Assembly: GCA_007644065.1 (NCBI GenBank)
Contig: VJWN01000003.1
Coordinates: 1,674,001 to 1,738,000 of the forward strand
Length of the DNA: 64,000 nucleotides
Direction: 5' to 3'
Source: Margaritispora aquatica
Lineage: Eukaryota > Ascomycota > Leotiomycetes > Helotiales > Discinellaceae
In this document: positions 45,361-56,333 of the stretch, piece after piece
Layout: every line of letters begins with the position of its first letter
Numbering within the stretch: the stretch's first letter is position 1
Notes under the pieces: model-generated
What the model was told of the DNA's origin: nothing
The model's database searches: none
Seen by the model: only the letters and a program-made list of their open reading frames with translations
Position numbers and translations under genes: made by a program

Positions 45361-46199
45361 GTCGAGCATTGAACGAAATGCTATGGTGATGAGAAGCTAG
45401 GGGGAATTGGAAAAGGAAAACAAAGCCAGAAAGAAAAAAGAGAAAAACGAGCTGTCAAACGATGAATATAGAGGTTGTTATTGCTTTGGTCTTGCGAGCG
45501 CAGTCTGAGAAAAGGGTGGTGGATTTTTGAACATGGAAACAATGTGTTTTTAGGCATGATAAAGTATCGAAAGCGGCTACAATGGATTTTTGTAAATTGA
45601 AGTAATGCGAGATCTATCATGCGATGAGCACGTTAATAGAAAAAAACTGCGTTATCAAAACTCAAGAGTTCTTGAATGAAATTGTGCCTCTTGAATGTGT
45701 TGATGATGAGTGATGGCCTTGTATTCTTTTCTTTGACGTGATACCCTCGCTTAATTTGCCACAAATACTAGAGTGTCCGGACGACGCTATTAGTTGTATC
45801 GTGAGATCGGAGAGCATAACTCTAATTAACGCAGAAGCCAAAATCTCAGCTCAGATATGAGTCACAGATAAAAATTCTTCATTGTAACTTTCTGTAATTG
45901 TGATGCCGTCAAGACTTTTCATCGATTCAGCATTGATATCATAGGTCCTGACGGCGAATTTTCTATATGAAACTCAGGTCAACTCAAATCACAACAGAAT
46001 AATTTTGACTCTAATATAAAGATGATTCCAACTGAGTCTGTACCTGTGGAAGATTCTACACTTTTTTTTATATCTATAAATGTAGGTGTCATTTGCATCT
46101 TAGTTTTCTTCCCACCAAGCCAACCAAACTCTTGGAATCCACCCACAGTCCAAAGCAACCTCAAACCCACAAAGCCTCCTTCAAAACGACAAGATCAAA
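45361..46199. other. Spacer, second copy of duplicated 3' flank
   Basis: About 840 bp; the first ~370 bp pair with the flank of member 5. A TATAAA at 46075-46080 belongs to the next, decayed member. Confidence 0.6.
46075..46080 (+). promoter_or_regulatory. TATA box of decayed member 7
   Basis: CTATAAATG, 125 bp before the position of the lost start codon, the same arrangement as in intact members. Confidence 0.5.
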
Positions 46200-46394
46200 A
46201 TTTGTCAGTGGCTCATCTACTTATATAACTATTGCGGCACGAGTCCCCCGCCGTCAAATGATCGGGATCGTCTGAGCCATTGCAAATACCACAATAAAAA
46301 CGGAACTGATTGTAAGAGAGTGGATAATGCAGATTTTGGTACTCTGTACACACTCTGTAAGGAGTGCTATTCCCGTAAGAGAGAGTTGGAATAA
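46200..46394 (+). pseudogene. Met-Cys family member 7, start codon lost
   Basis: Beginning at ATT TGT (46200), an open frame of 64 codons reads CQWLIYLYNYCGTSPPPS, then single Cys residues and LCKECYSRKRELE before TAA. Cys order and spacing (Cys2, YCG, C28, C38, C53-x2-C56) are those of the family, and the leader CAAA-ATT-TGT corresponds to the AACAATGTG of intact members, so ATG has become ATT. The tail is only eight residues after the last Cys. It has no ATG and is therefore easily missed; the opposite-strand frame here is a shadow. Confidence 0.65.
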
Positions 46395-47487
46395 CAAAAT
46401 GAGAACAGTAAGCGAGCTTACTAATAAATGAACAAAACACAACCATGAGAATCAGGGTATTGAGATGTCGAAACAAGATATGGTACCGAGAATGTAAGCC
46501 CTAGCAAATCCTAGTAAGTTTCTAAAGATAAAATCCAGTCAAATGACTTGTTTTAAGACGTTTTCGCGTGGTTTTGTCAATTGGAAAGGTATGGTGTCCA
46601 ATTTTATTCGTTAAATACAGCTGGGCTAACATTGATTAGCACAGTTTGAGGCGTTCAATTGGCTTTATCGGCATCGATCAACATAGTGCTGAAAAGTGTA
46701 CCTTCATACCATTTAAAGTTTGCGTGTTGATAGTCTAAAATTAAAGGAGCCAGGAAAAGCACTTCCTTAAGGACAGATATAATACGGGGTCTGAAAACGG
46801 CTCACATCAATCTTCTGTAGCGCAGTCACTAGCCGCCATCTAAAGCTCTCACTAGATGAATATCAATATATGGAAGAAACTCCATCTAAGCGAACGGATT
46901 AATCCCACCATATCAAAGCCACGAAAAGGGAAAATGCTGCGTGCAGAACCCGAAAAGCAACACTAACTACTTGCTCTGAGCCCCCTTTACAGCTAAACGT
47001 AATGTTCAGGGGAGATGACCGCCGATTTTATTGAGATTTGAAGATCGGGAGGAAAGGCTGATCGCTGAGGGCTGAGAGAAATATAGAGGTACAGCTCGTA
47101 TCAAACTTGAGGTGCTGTATTTGCTACGGAATGAGCCCTGGGAATCGGACTACGTAAATATCGAGAGGCTGAAAAAGTGTTTTAAAAGGGACAATATGAT
47201 CGGGTTTTGTGGAACCATATACTAGCTGTGATCAATCAGTCTCAGCTTAACGTAGTATTGCGAGATTCGAATGTCTTGACCAAGACAGTGCTGAATAGTT
47301 AAGGCCCTCATACCTTGCTTGAATTTCCAGTGGGATATCAACTCCATGGCCTTCACGGGCGTCACGTATACTGGTTGCAAGAAAGGCTTTTGTTCCAAGA
47401 CAGAGATGGTGAATGGTAGATCTCTACCTCGCAGGTACGTCCATCCATCAGAAACAGCGTGGCTTTTGACTAATACACCTCTATCGC
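46395..47487. other. Spacer between array and NLR 3' end
   Basis: About 1.1 kb. It may include lost 3' coding sequence of the NLR if the TAG at 47488 is a mutation, but after the first TAG the frame soon meets another stop. Confidence 0.4.
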
Positions 47488-50400
47488 CTACGACAGCGGT
47501 GTCCGGCCGTCATTATTCCTGGAGTCGACCTTGACCTTATCCGTCTCGAGCAGCATCTTGGTCACAGCCTCGTATCCGTTCTTAGTCGCCCATGACAGCG
47601 GCGTCATATCGTGCTCATCCTTAAACTCGACGTCGACTTTGCCCGTCTCGAGTAGCAACTTGACCACGATATCGTGCCCGTTCTTGATAGCCCGCCATAG
47701 CGGCGTCTGACCATTCTTATCTTTGGACTCGGCGTCGGCTTTGCCCATCTCGAGTAGCAGCTTAACAACGGCTTCGCGCCCGTTCTGCGCAGCTAAAAAC
47801 AGCGGTGTCTGACCATTATTGTTCTTCGCGTCAACATTGATTTTGCCCGTCTCGACCAATAGCTTCACAATCCCTTCATAACCATTTTCTGCTGCCTGTG
47901 ACAGCGGCGTACGATGATCTTCCTCCCAAACAGCTTCGTGCCAGTATGGATCCACCCCCCAGTCTGGGTCCACCTTGCCGGTATCGAGTAATAACTTCAC
48001 GATCGCTTCGCGCCCGTTGCTTGATGCCGACCATAGCGGAGTCGGACATCTCACAAAACGACGAATTTTAAATCGATTATTGCCGATCGAAGCAGTCGTA
48101 TAAATTTCGTTTATATTCTTCGAGCACAAGTCCACCTTGCCAGAATCGAGCAGCAGCTTCACGATCGCCGTATGCCCACGCGCCGCTGCCCACGACAGCG
48201 GTGTTCGACCCCGAGAGTCATACAACTCCGTGTCTGCCTTGCCAATATCGAGCAGCAGCTTCACGACCGCTTCATGCCCCTTCATGGCGGCCAACAATAG
48301 CGGTGTCCGACGGTATGTGTCCTTGGAGTCGATGTCGAAACTTCGGAGCATTACCTCAACTGGCTCTGTAAGTCCCAAATAAGCAGCTAAGTGCAGTCCC
48401 GTCATTTGCCTTGGGACTTTTTGACTGTAGTAATAATGCCCTGAGTAACGCTTGCGCGCTCGCATTGCTTGGAATGCTGCTTCCACCTTTGACGTACACT
48501 CTAGAAAGGCTATGATTCTCTTATTCAGACTCGACGCTTGGCGTGCATGGTGTCCCCAGTAGCATGCGGCGTAGTTGTACAGCGGGTTGAGTTCCAGCCT
48601 GTACTCGAAGCCAAAGTCTGTGTGACAAAATCCGCTTTCAAAGACAGTGAATGAGAGATAGGTTATACAGGTTGCCGTTATGTCGAATTCCGCGGTTGGA
48701 CACCACCGACTTAGCGTTGCTTCGAGATATTTTTGTGTCGTGTAATGGACCAGGCCGATCGTATTGCTTTGTTCCTCAACCATGACCAGTCCGGCGCATA
48801 GCGGAATCATATCTTCGATCTCGATAATATTGCCCTTATTAAATTTTGGTTCATCAACTCGTACGGCAAGAGCATGCTGAAGCTCTATCATGGTCAGAGC
48901 TCTTTTTGCACAAGTAAGCCATGACAGGACTTGCTTCGCCAGCTTCACTTGACCAGCCGACTGCTTTTCTATTCGATCCATTGTATCATCATACGCACGG
49001 TTGTAAGCATCATCACCGTTTTCATCACCGTTGGGTAGATTTTGCAAAGCAGCTCGAAATGGTTCCAAAGCTGTTTTGTCAATCAAAGAATTGATGTGAA
49101 GCTTTGCAAGTAGAAAGCTAGTAAAGTTAGGACCTCTATTCTAAAATGAGATACAAACATATGTCATCCTAAAACAGCCTAGTTTTTCCAATTTACTTTT
49201 GAAAGAATTAAAAATGATTTGAAAGTTCTTGAGTTGAATAAAATCAGGCCTAATTCCGCAACGAGTTATACCCAACGACGCTGTATTCGATCGTACAAAA
49301 GGGAGAATGAACTTACACGCCAGTGACAGCCTCGACGATCTTCGTTTTAACTTCTTCCTGCAGATCATGATCACGCCGGACGAACGATGGTAGGTCAGAA
49401 ATTCGACTTTCTATATATTTCCGCAAATCCTGTTCGTCGGCACGGATTTCCAATGATGGGCTCTGTTTGAACTTTTTTTTAATCTCCGGCTCGTCGCGCG
49501 ATGTTGCGAAGAAGTTTACTCCATGTGTCTGAAGATCAAAAATTGTGGAGAGTAATTTCTCTCGGCCGCCACCAAGTGCTCGGCATTCATCGAGAGCGTC
49601 GACAAGGATGAAAACTTGCGAATATTCAGCAACAACTAACCGAAGTGTCTCTGAGATACCATTTATTGAAGGTCGAGTCTTCTTTTCTTTGCATTTGTCA
49701 TAGAGGGATTGGACACTCTTTGGCAAAAGGGGTTTGCCTTCGGCTAGTTGTTTGAGCAAGTTTGCGAGTAGGCCATCAGCTTCCTGCTCATCTTGCTTCT
49801 TGAAGTTGCAGTAGAGATATGCAACGATAATACTGCTATCATTCTGGAAGCGAGTATGAAGCTCATCCACTACAATAGAAGTGAGGATTGTTTTTCCAGC
49901 CCCCGGAATGCCCCAACAGGACAGTGTTTGTTTTCTAGTCCGAACCCAGACTTCAAATTCGTCTGATTTTAGAAGCCATCGGCCAGTTCCCTCTTGCCGG
50001 CGTTTGAAGACATCATACTGTTCAGAAGCAGAATCGATTGGTGTTAACCAGTTCAGAACATCTCGCCGATGTTGGTCTTCTCCTCTAACTGTATCAGTAA
50101 AGCATTTTAGCAGGGTGATATGAACGTTGATATTATCGCGGAGGTCGCGGATGTCATCTGGTCTCCAGTTAAGCTGCTTCCAAAACTTTGTTAAGCTAAA
50201 GCTCTTTTGTTGTGGCTTCAACTTCGCATTGGTGTCTAAAACGTGCTGCAACTCTGTAAGGATCTTCCGGCAGCCGCCAGTAATATGTTCCAGTTTTGCC
50301 TTCTCTTGTTCATCAAGTTTCCGTCCTAGTGAGATTCCCCCGGCAGCATCGAGGGCGATCGAAAAGCTTTTGATTCTATTGCTCGTTAGCTTCGCTTTTA

Positions 50401-50530
50401 TTTCTACCAGTGCTGCATACAGATCGGATGCTTCGGCGAACTGCTTTGGAGCACTAGCAAAGTCGTTCCTAATTTGGTTGGCTAGTTTAATGACCGCGAT
50501 GAAGTCACCAACACCGAATCCGAAACTCAT
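47488..50530 (-). CDS. NACHT-ankyrin NLR-type protein, probably truncated
   Basis: Fungal STAND/NLR protein of 953 residues in two exons (50530-49317 and 49135-47488; 181-bp intron, acceptor AATAG). The N-terminus [20 protein letters not shown] is the fungal STAND N-terminal domain. NACHT motifs: Walker A GIPGAGKT (207-214), Walker B ILVDALDE (308-315), then [11 protein letters not shown]. The C-terminus has eight ankyrin repeats of about 33 residues with TPLxxAAxxGxxxIVKLLLxTGK consensus, and a ninth that stops after RTPLS. The stop is TCG TAG GCG where the other repeats have TCG TGG GCG, so TGG to TAG is likely. Fungal NLRs act in non-self recognition and programmed cell death (family knowledge); a role here is inferred. 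Confidence 0.88.
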
Positions 50531-51379
50531 GATGGATTTGTTCTGCCGCTATCGGTGGTATAGACCAAGGTCTTTGAAGATTCCTCATATAACACCGAGT
50601 TGGCACTTTCATTTTCAGCTGGGGAAGAAGAGGGAGCTGAAAGCGTGGTGGTTGTCATCTTCCAACACTGCTGCAATCGCGCCTACCACGTTGGTCGTGC
50701 CATCTAACGGTAGTTCCCGGCAAGCTTCACGCCATTTTGGATCTATCCTGGTCTAGGTAAAGCGTCTGCCTTGAGGCGCAGCAAGCAGCTGCACTTTAAT
50801 GTACAGTACTGTGGATTGAGAGAAGCTTCTTTGAGAGCCCTGTATGCATGAGTTCGTTTTAGGAAACCGCTGCTTGTAAGCGAAGGCAAGTGATCGACTG
50901 CAGATCGACGGGGCAGTGATCGGGGGCGGATACAGTGCAGATCGCGTGCCAAGTTGCAGAGACAAGGGTGAAGAGATATAGTGCACATTCGTACCACATC
51001 ATATAAAGGTTGTGAATTCGAAAAACGGGAATGCGGAAGTATTAATACAAGTTCAGTATGCGATTTTTGGGAAAAGCTTAGGTCTTCTCCAGTTTAAAAA
51101 ACCAGACACAATTCGGCGCAATAACAGTCAACTCAACACTTGAACGCTCCTTAAAATTATAGATTCAATTCTAACCTATAGAAGTCAAAATGTTTTTTAA
51201 TCACGTTTCAATCGTCCATCGTAGCACATTCAATGTAATGAGGTCGAAGATATACCTTCTTTTCTCCCCGCACCAGTTGCCCACTCGGAAAGAAAGCTTT
51301 GGGTTTTCATTTTTTTTTTTTTTGCCACAACAATGTCACGATTCGAACCTATAAACCCAACAATAAAAGTATTTAGGAC
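50531..51379. other. Intergenic region upstream of the NLR
   Basis: About 850 bp containing the NLR promoter and a 16-nt poly-T tract near 51308. No gene supported. Confidence 0.5.
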
Positions 51380-51577
51380 ATGAGTCCAGCGTATTCTAGT
51401 ACCACTAACAACACATATACTCGTGTGTCCAAGAACCCGACAAACGGCAGATTAATATTGGAAGGAGCCGGCCGTGACGAGAAGTTGGAGCAGACCGACT
51501 TGAAAATTGCCCTAGCTAAGGTTGGCTTTCAGAGCGCGATAGATAAACTGTACGAGGAATTAAGCCTAGATAAATAA
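51380..51577 (+). CDS. Possible 65-residue protein
   Basis: The ATG at 51380 opens 65 codons: a Ser/Thr/Asn-rich start (MSPAYSSTTNNTYTRVS) then a charged helical part (LEQTDLKIALAKVGFQSA and on). It is divergent from the NLR. No known amyloid or effector motif seen. Weak evidence: length and composition only. Confidence 0.3.
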   Translation: MSPAYSSTTNNTYTRVSKNPTNGRLILEGAGRDEKLEQTDLKIALAKVGFQSAIDKLYEELSLDK

Positions 51578-52133
51578 TCAAAGTAGTGGCCAATATTCTT
51601 TAGCGAGGCTTCGTTTAGCATTTTCGAGATCACTACTCTAGTGATTATGGTCGGATTATCGATAATGCTTAATCCTTAAAACATACCGGCTTATTTAAGT
51701 GACTTGAGGTCACTAATATAACTGACTTCTATCAAAATTGTCGAAGGATAACTGCTGTATTTAGATTGAGATGGATTTTAGATATCTGTGAATACTTCAT
51801 GAATCACTGTGTGTTGCCTGCAAATATCGTGTTTGCCAGCGGACTAGCTGTGATTAATACAACAATGTGAGAATCAGATCGAGAGTATGAGAGAGGTGTG
51901 CAAGAGAATTCCGGAGAATTTGGGCATGATTCAACACCTCTGTTCATGTAAACTTATAAATTTTACCTTGCTCGTTGCAAAAGCTACCGCTACTTTGACA
52001 TCTAAACCAAGAGCTAGACTACCTCCGAGACAGACCAACTCCCCAAAAGCCATTTTCACCAAGATTACTCTACTAAGTCGACATCAACACGCTCGCTTCA
52101 ACCCAACTCAGAACACCCCATACCCAGTTCAAG
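51578..52133. promoter_or_regulatory. Promoter region of member 8
   Basis: About 560 bp, with TATAAA at 51955-51960, 179 bp before the ATG. Confidence 0.5.
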
Positions 52134-52487
52134 ATGTGTACATGGGCTCTCCAGTACTGGGCTTGCGGATGCCCAAAAAGATATCCCGGTCATAAAGAAA
52201 CATATTCTTGCGCCTACAAACCCTACTGCACGGTAGAGTCAACCAACCCAGTGTATGATCCATTCGAGTGCGACGATTGTGATAAAAAGCGGAAGGCGAG
52301 AGAAGAACGGGAAAAGGAAGAGGCTAGAGAGGCAGCGAGAAGAGAAGAGCAGCGAAAAGAGGAAATTGAATACAGCCTCGTTATCCGCAGGCACATGTTT
52401 GAGGAGGTTGAGATACGTGATGAGAGGGCGCGCAGGATAAACGAGTGGGTTGAATCACAGTATGGTGGTAGACGATCAAGACTATGA
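52134..52487 (+). CDS. Met-Cys family member 8
   Basis: 117 residues, starting MCTWALQYWACGCPKRY. Cysteines: Cys2, C11-x-C13, two further single Cys, and ECDDC, followed at once by a Lys/Glu/Arg-rich helix (KKRKAREEREKEEAREAARR) and the end YGGRRSRL. TATA box upstream. It lies on the far side of the NLR from members 1-7 but in the same orientation. Intact. Function unknown. Confidence 0.75.
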   Translation: MCTWALQYWACGCPKRYPGHKETYSCAYKPYCTVESTNPVYDPFECDDCDKKRKAREEREKEEAREAARREEQRKEEIEYSLVIRRHMFEEVEIRDERARRINEWVESQYGGRRSRL

Positions 52488-53353
52488 GGAGGCGGTGAAT
52501 GACTGGAGCTGTGGAGTGGGTTGTTCTTTGAACTGGAGAGGAAATGAAATAAGGTGTGTTTGATGATAACTGACTGGCCTGGGTTCCACTACTGTGCGTT
52601 GGGACATAGAAGTAGCTGGAATTGCGATGATGTTAAAGTTAACCTGAGTGAGCTTGAAGCTTCGGGTTGTTGCGTTTGAGTTGTAGCCAGCCTAATATCG
52701 TTTGAACGAAATTCGAAGAATCTTTCATCAATTTTTATTTGATGATAGATTGGATTGGAAGTTGAAAGCTTACTTAATTGATATTGTAGTTGATTGTCTG
52801 TCACTGTTCTCGCTTAATTCAACGGATTTCTCAAGAATAAATATAAATACCCCAGTCAAATTCATGCATCACACTCCGCGATTAGCGGGGTTGCTTAATA
52901 GCGTGGAGAATTTCAACATCCCGCTGTCTAGCCAATTATATAAACAGGCATGTTTAATACTTTGAGTTATAGTGAATAATTATTGTAGGTCAAGGACACA
53001 AGTCAACAGATCTTGGATGGCTTTGAACCATCAATTAAATGATTTTTAAGACGCAGTTTTTGTTTTATGACATCTTCAAGACTATTTTTGATTCATATCA
53101 TGGCATGATGGCCTTGAAAGTCACTTTTTTCTTTTCGAGAATCGACATCTTAACAACAAGAAATCACAATCTCGCTCGTGATGAGAATCAGATGAACTTC
53201 TTGCTTCTCTATAAAACATCTCTATGAAAGTAAGACTTCATTTCCTATAAAATAACCAACCTCCATAACAACAACCTCTCCCCAAAAATATCAAATCCGC
53301 CAAGCTCAGGAAAACCTGTTCAAACCCTTCAACAGAAGACAAACCAACTAAGA
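52488..53353. promoter_or_regulatory. Spacer and promoter of decayed member 9
   Basis: About 870 bp; CTATAAAA at 53209-53216 lies 144 bp before the ATG at 53354. Confidence 0.45.
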
Positions 53354-53557
53354 TGCGTTACTTGATGCGTATCTTCTGACAGTGCGGCTGTAAGTACATG
53401 CCACAGGAGGGTAGACACATACAGCGGGCACTAGGGCACCAATGTCAAGCTTACTGGGACAACAAAATGACCTGCAATCAATGGCAAGGTTACACAGCCG
53501 ACTCGTCTGTAGGCATTGCATGTGAAGGTTGCCGTTTCCAAACACCGCTTAATTAAT
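53354..53557 (+). pseudogene. Met-Cys family member 9, stop and Cys2 lost
   Basis: Reading from the ATG at 53354: MRYLMRIF, TGA, QCGCKYMPQ, then single cysteines and ACEGCRF before TAA. Compared with member 8, the TGA falls exactly at Trp9 (QYWACGC against RIF*QCGC) and Cys2 is Arg. Everything else keeps family spacing. A 5'-truncated product from the Met at position 16 would lose the first Cys pair. Most likely a decayed copy. Confidence 0.6.
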
Positions 53558-54650
53558 GAAGCTCCCCAAGATCCGGGCAAAGATAGGCAAACAATGGATA
53601 ATTGGCTTAGCGAGCAAGAATCGAGGCAGGGCAGAAGACGTTGATGGAGTGGTGTTCCTATGGGGCGAAGGTGGGGCATGATCGAGTGTTGATAGCTTGA
53701 AGGGGCTGGGCTTTGGTAGGTTGATAAGTTGGTAAATCTATATAGTATCTGTACTGCTGGATACTAGCTAATCTATATTTTAGCTAGGGAACGAATTCGA
53801 GAGATTTGGGGGGTGATGCTGAATGAAGCCAGCTGAGTCGTTTGAATTGAATCCTTTGCATTTGGTATTGTTGCAGGTGGATTACAGCTAGTCTAGAATG
53901 TATTTTGTAAGTAGAGTGTAGAAACCAAATGCTTAGGATGATTATAACTGACATCCAATATGTTTCCATTGATATAAGCGAGAGACAGTAGCTTCCAGGT
54001 TGCTAGAAATTTATAGATGGAGGACTACGATAAATGACAGTAAGATAAAGTTTATTGAATTGAAAATACTGATCTTAGAAATTTTATTGTAGAGTCTTCT
54101 TCTCAGTCCGAATATCAGATAACTGTTAGTTGAAAAGTAAACAAACATGCTTTTGCCCTCCCAGCAAGTTCAAGCCAAGCCACAACGTCACCAATCCTCG
54201 CTTCCTTCCAACCCCGGTAAGATTAGGCTCTTGCCGCTGCAGGTACCAACACCACTGCGGGGAAGGAATGATCACCACACCACCTCAGACTCAAAAACAT
54301 GCTGACGACATTGTTCTACCAAGATGGAAGCTAGAGGCTAAAGTAGGTAGGGTAGGAGCTCCCAGCCATCTTCTTTTGATCTCCATAACAACAACGATTC
54401 CATCTTCTCTTCCCTCACCATCTATCCATCCCTTGTGCCGCATCGCTTTTGCACATTTTTGGGGGGATTCAACTAACAGTTGCGACAAGGTCTACGTACA
54501 ATAGATCATTGCGCATTACGAGATTAAGCTCTATTGCTTCAACAATTTCAATCTCGATCGCAATATCGACAGCGACAGCGCATTAAAACACTTAGTACAG
54601 TAACGACCACCGCAGCGCATCAACAGCCAAGTTCAATCCCAACGGTCAAA
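53558..54650. other. Intergenic region
   Basis: About 1.1 kb, no gene supported. The last 150 bp is a C/A-rich leader of the next gene. Confidence 0.5.
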
Positions 54651-55708
54651 ATGGTATCAGCAAAGGGAAAACCGACGAATCCTAAGCTAAAGGAAAAGAT
54701 TACTGAAGGTAATATTCACTCGTCTTGCGATTCATCCCATTCCTTTCCTAACACCATTCGCATTTGCATCCGTCTCCATCCACAAGATGATGCACCACAA
54801 AAACAAGCGCAAGCCTAAGCTTTCCTACCCTCTTCATGTACTGTCGCATTCTCAATTTGATTTTCATCCCCTCTCAAGTTCTAGGGCCGTACCAACATTA
54901 CGTCGCAGAAGTCAAACAGCAGACCAACAAAGATGGATCTGGAAAAGGTCAAATGGCCGCTTGGAAGGTATGTTTCACTCAACTAGAGGCGTTTTGCTCT
55001 GGAGTGGAATGAAGAGTAAGGACTGATATGAGATTGGTGTGAATAGGCTGTCAAAGTAGGCAAAGAGTACGAAAAACAAGGAGGCGACTACGAGAACGAA
55101 GAAGGCTCGAAGAATAAGCCCGAGAAGGGTGCGCCGCAGAAGAAATCCGAAGCGCAGAAGAAGGAGGAGACTAGCGTTTCTGCTGCGAAGGATCAGGACA
55201 GCAAGAAGGTTTCTTCATCTAAGAAATCCGGTTCGTACCCTTCCCACTTCACATTTCACATGAAGTCCATATGTGAAATCCACCACCTGGCAGAATCGCC
55301 AGTGGGGTAACAATGGGATTAACGAATAAAACAGACGATAAAGATACCGATACAGAGGACAAGGGAGACGAGAAAAAAGACGACACAACTACACCGATCA
55401 AGAAAAAGGCTGGTCGTCCTGCCGGAAAGTCGGGGATAGTAAAGGAGAAGAAAGTTCCTCGGGAAGGCGCACGGAAGAGCTCTAGACAAGCGGGCCAAGA
55501 TCCTCCTGGTTATAAGGAACAGAAGGAACGGGAGGCTGCTAAGCGAAAGGCTGAAGAGGAGGAAGAGGATGAAGATGACGAAGAAGAAGAGGAGGAGGAG
55601 GCAAAAGAAAAAGAGGAAGAAAAGAAAAAGAAAGAGGAGAAGGAGGAGGAGAAGCCTGCTAAGAAGAAAGCTGCTACTGGTACTGCTGGTGGGAAAGCGA
55701 AGAAGTGA
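54651..55708 (+). CDS. Lys/Glu-rich, probable nuclear protein
   Basis: Exons 54651-54708, 54885-54967, 55047-55230 and 55335-55708 give 232 residues. The N-terminal half is a compact conserved-looking unit across introns (TNKDGSGKGQMAAWK, then KEYEKQGGDYENEEGSKNKP) that I recall from small conserved fungal proteins without a certain name. The C-terminal half has an AT-hook-like KAGRPAGK, a KSSRQAGQDPPGYKEQKE segment, then long Glu/Asp and Lys runs. This composition fits a chromatin or nucleolar protein. Introns are in consistent phases. Function not assigned. Confidence 0.82.
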
Positions 55709-56218
55709 TGTTTTCTCTCGCATTCGGAGTGAAGTGCGGTGGGAGGGATCAGAAATTGTACTGGGTGAGAATCGTGAGTGGTGTGTGGCGGTCGTGGTGG
55801 TGGTGTTTTCGTCTTGAAATGCCATAAATGATGGCATTATTGTGTGGTGGAATTCTGTTTCGTTTGGAAATATTGTGGTCGGAATAAAGTTTTCCGAGAC
55901 GAGGATGAGAGGCTGAGTCGAGATTATTTTTAACCCTTTGTAGTGGTGGTGGTGGTGGTGGTCAGATCCTTGGATGCGACTGCGACAAAACTTTATGTGG
56001 CGATTTACGATCGAGACGAGTTAGAAACAAAAGCTCGCAAGGCGAAACTCGGCCCCTTTGTCACTTGACCTGCTTGGAATGACTGGATTGGACTGAGCTA
56101 TGAATGCGGACAGTTAGTCATGTATGGTTTTACGTTACGATAGTGCGTGCTTTTCTCATTCTCATTCTCGTTCCCATGGTGTGGTGTAATTGTGGTTCTG
56201 GTGCGCCGAGGCTCTTCT

Positions 56219-56219
<1 letters not shown>

Positions 56220-56249
<30 letters not shown>
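56220..56249 (+). repeat. TTGC microsatellite
   Basis: About seven CTTG units in a row. Confidence 0.95.
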
Positions 56250-56250
<1 letters not shown>

Positions 56251-56310
56251 TTATGGCTGCTGCTGCTGCACGGTTCACATACCTTTAGGTTAGGTTAGTT
56301 TAAGGTTCAG

Positions 56311-56333
56311 TTTGTTTTGTTTTGTTTTGTTTT
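56311..56333 (+). repeat. TTTTG microsatellite
   Basis: About four to five GTTTT units. Confidence 0.95.

Noticed and set aside
46213..46476. Minus-strand 87-residue frame that looks like a secreted Cys protein
   Set aside because: It starts at a TTG and lies opposite the start-lost Met-Cys member, whose cysteine pattern explains the sequence better.
55319..55837. Minus-strand 172-residue frame opposite the Lys/Glu-rich protein
   Set aside because: Antisense shadow of Glu/Lys repeats (Phe/Leu-rich translation).
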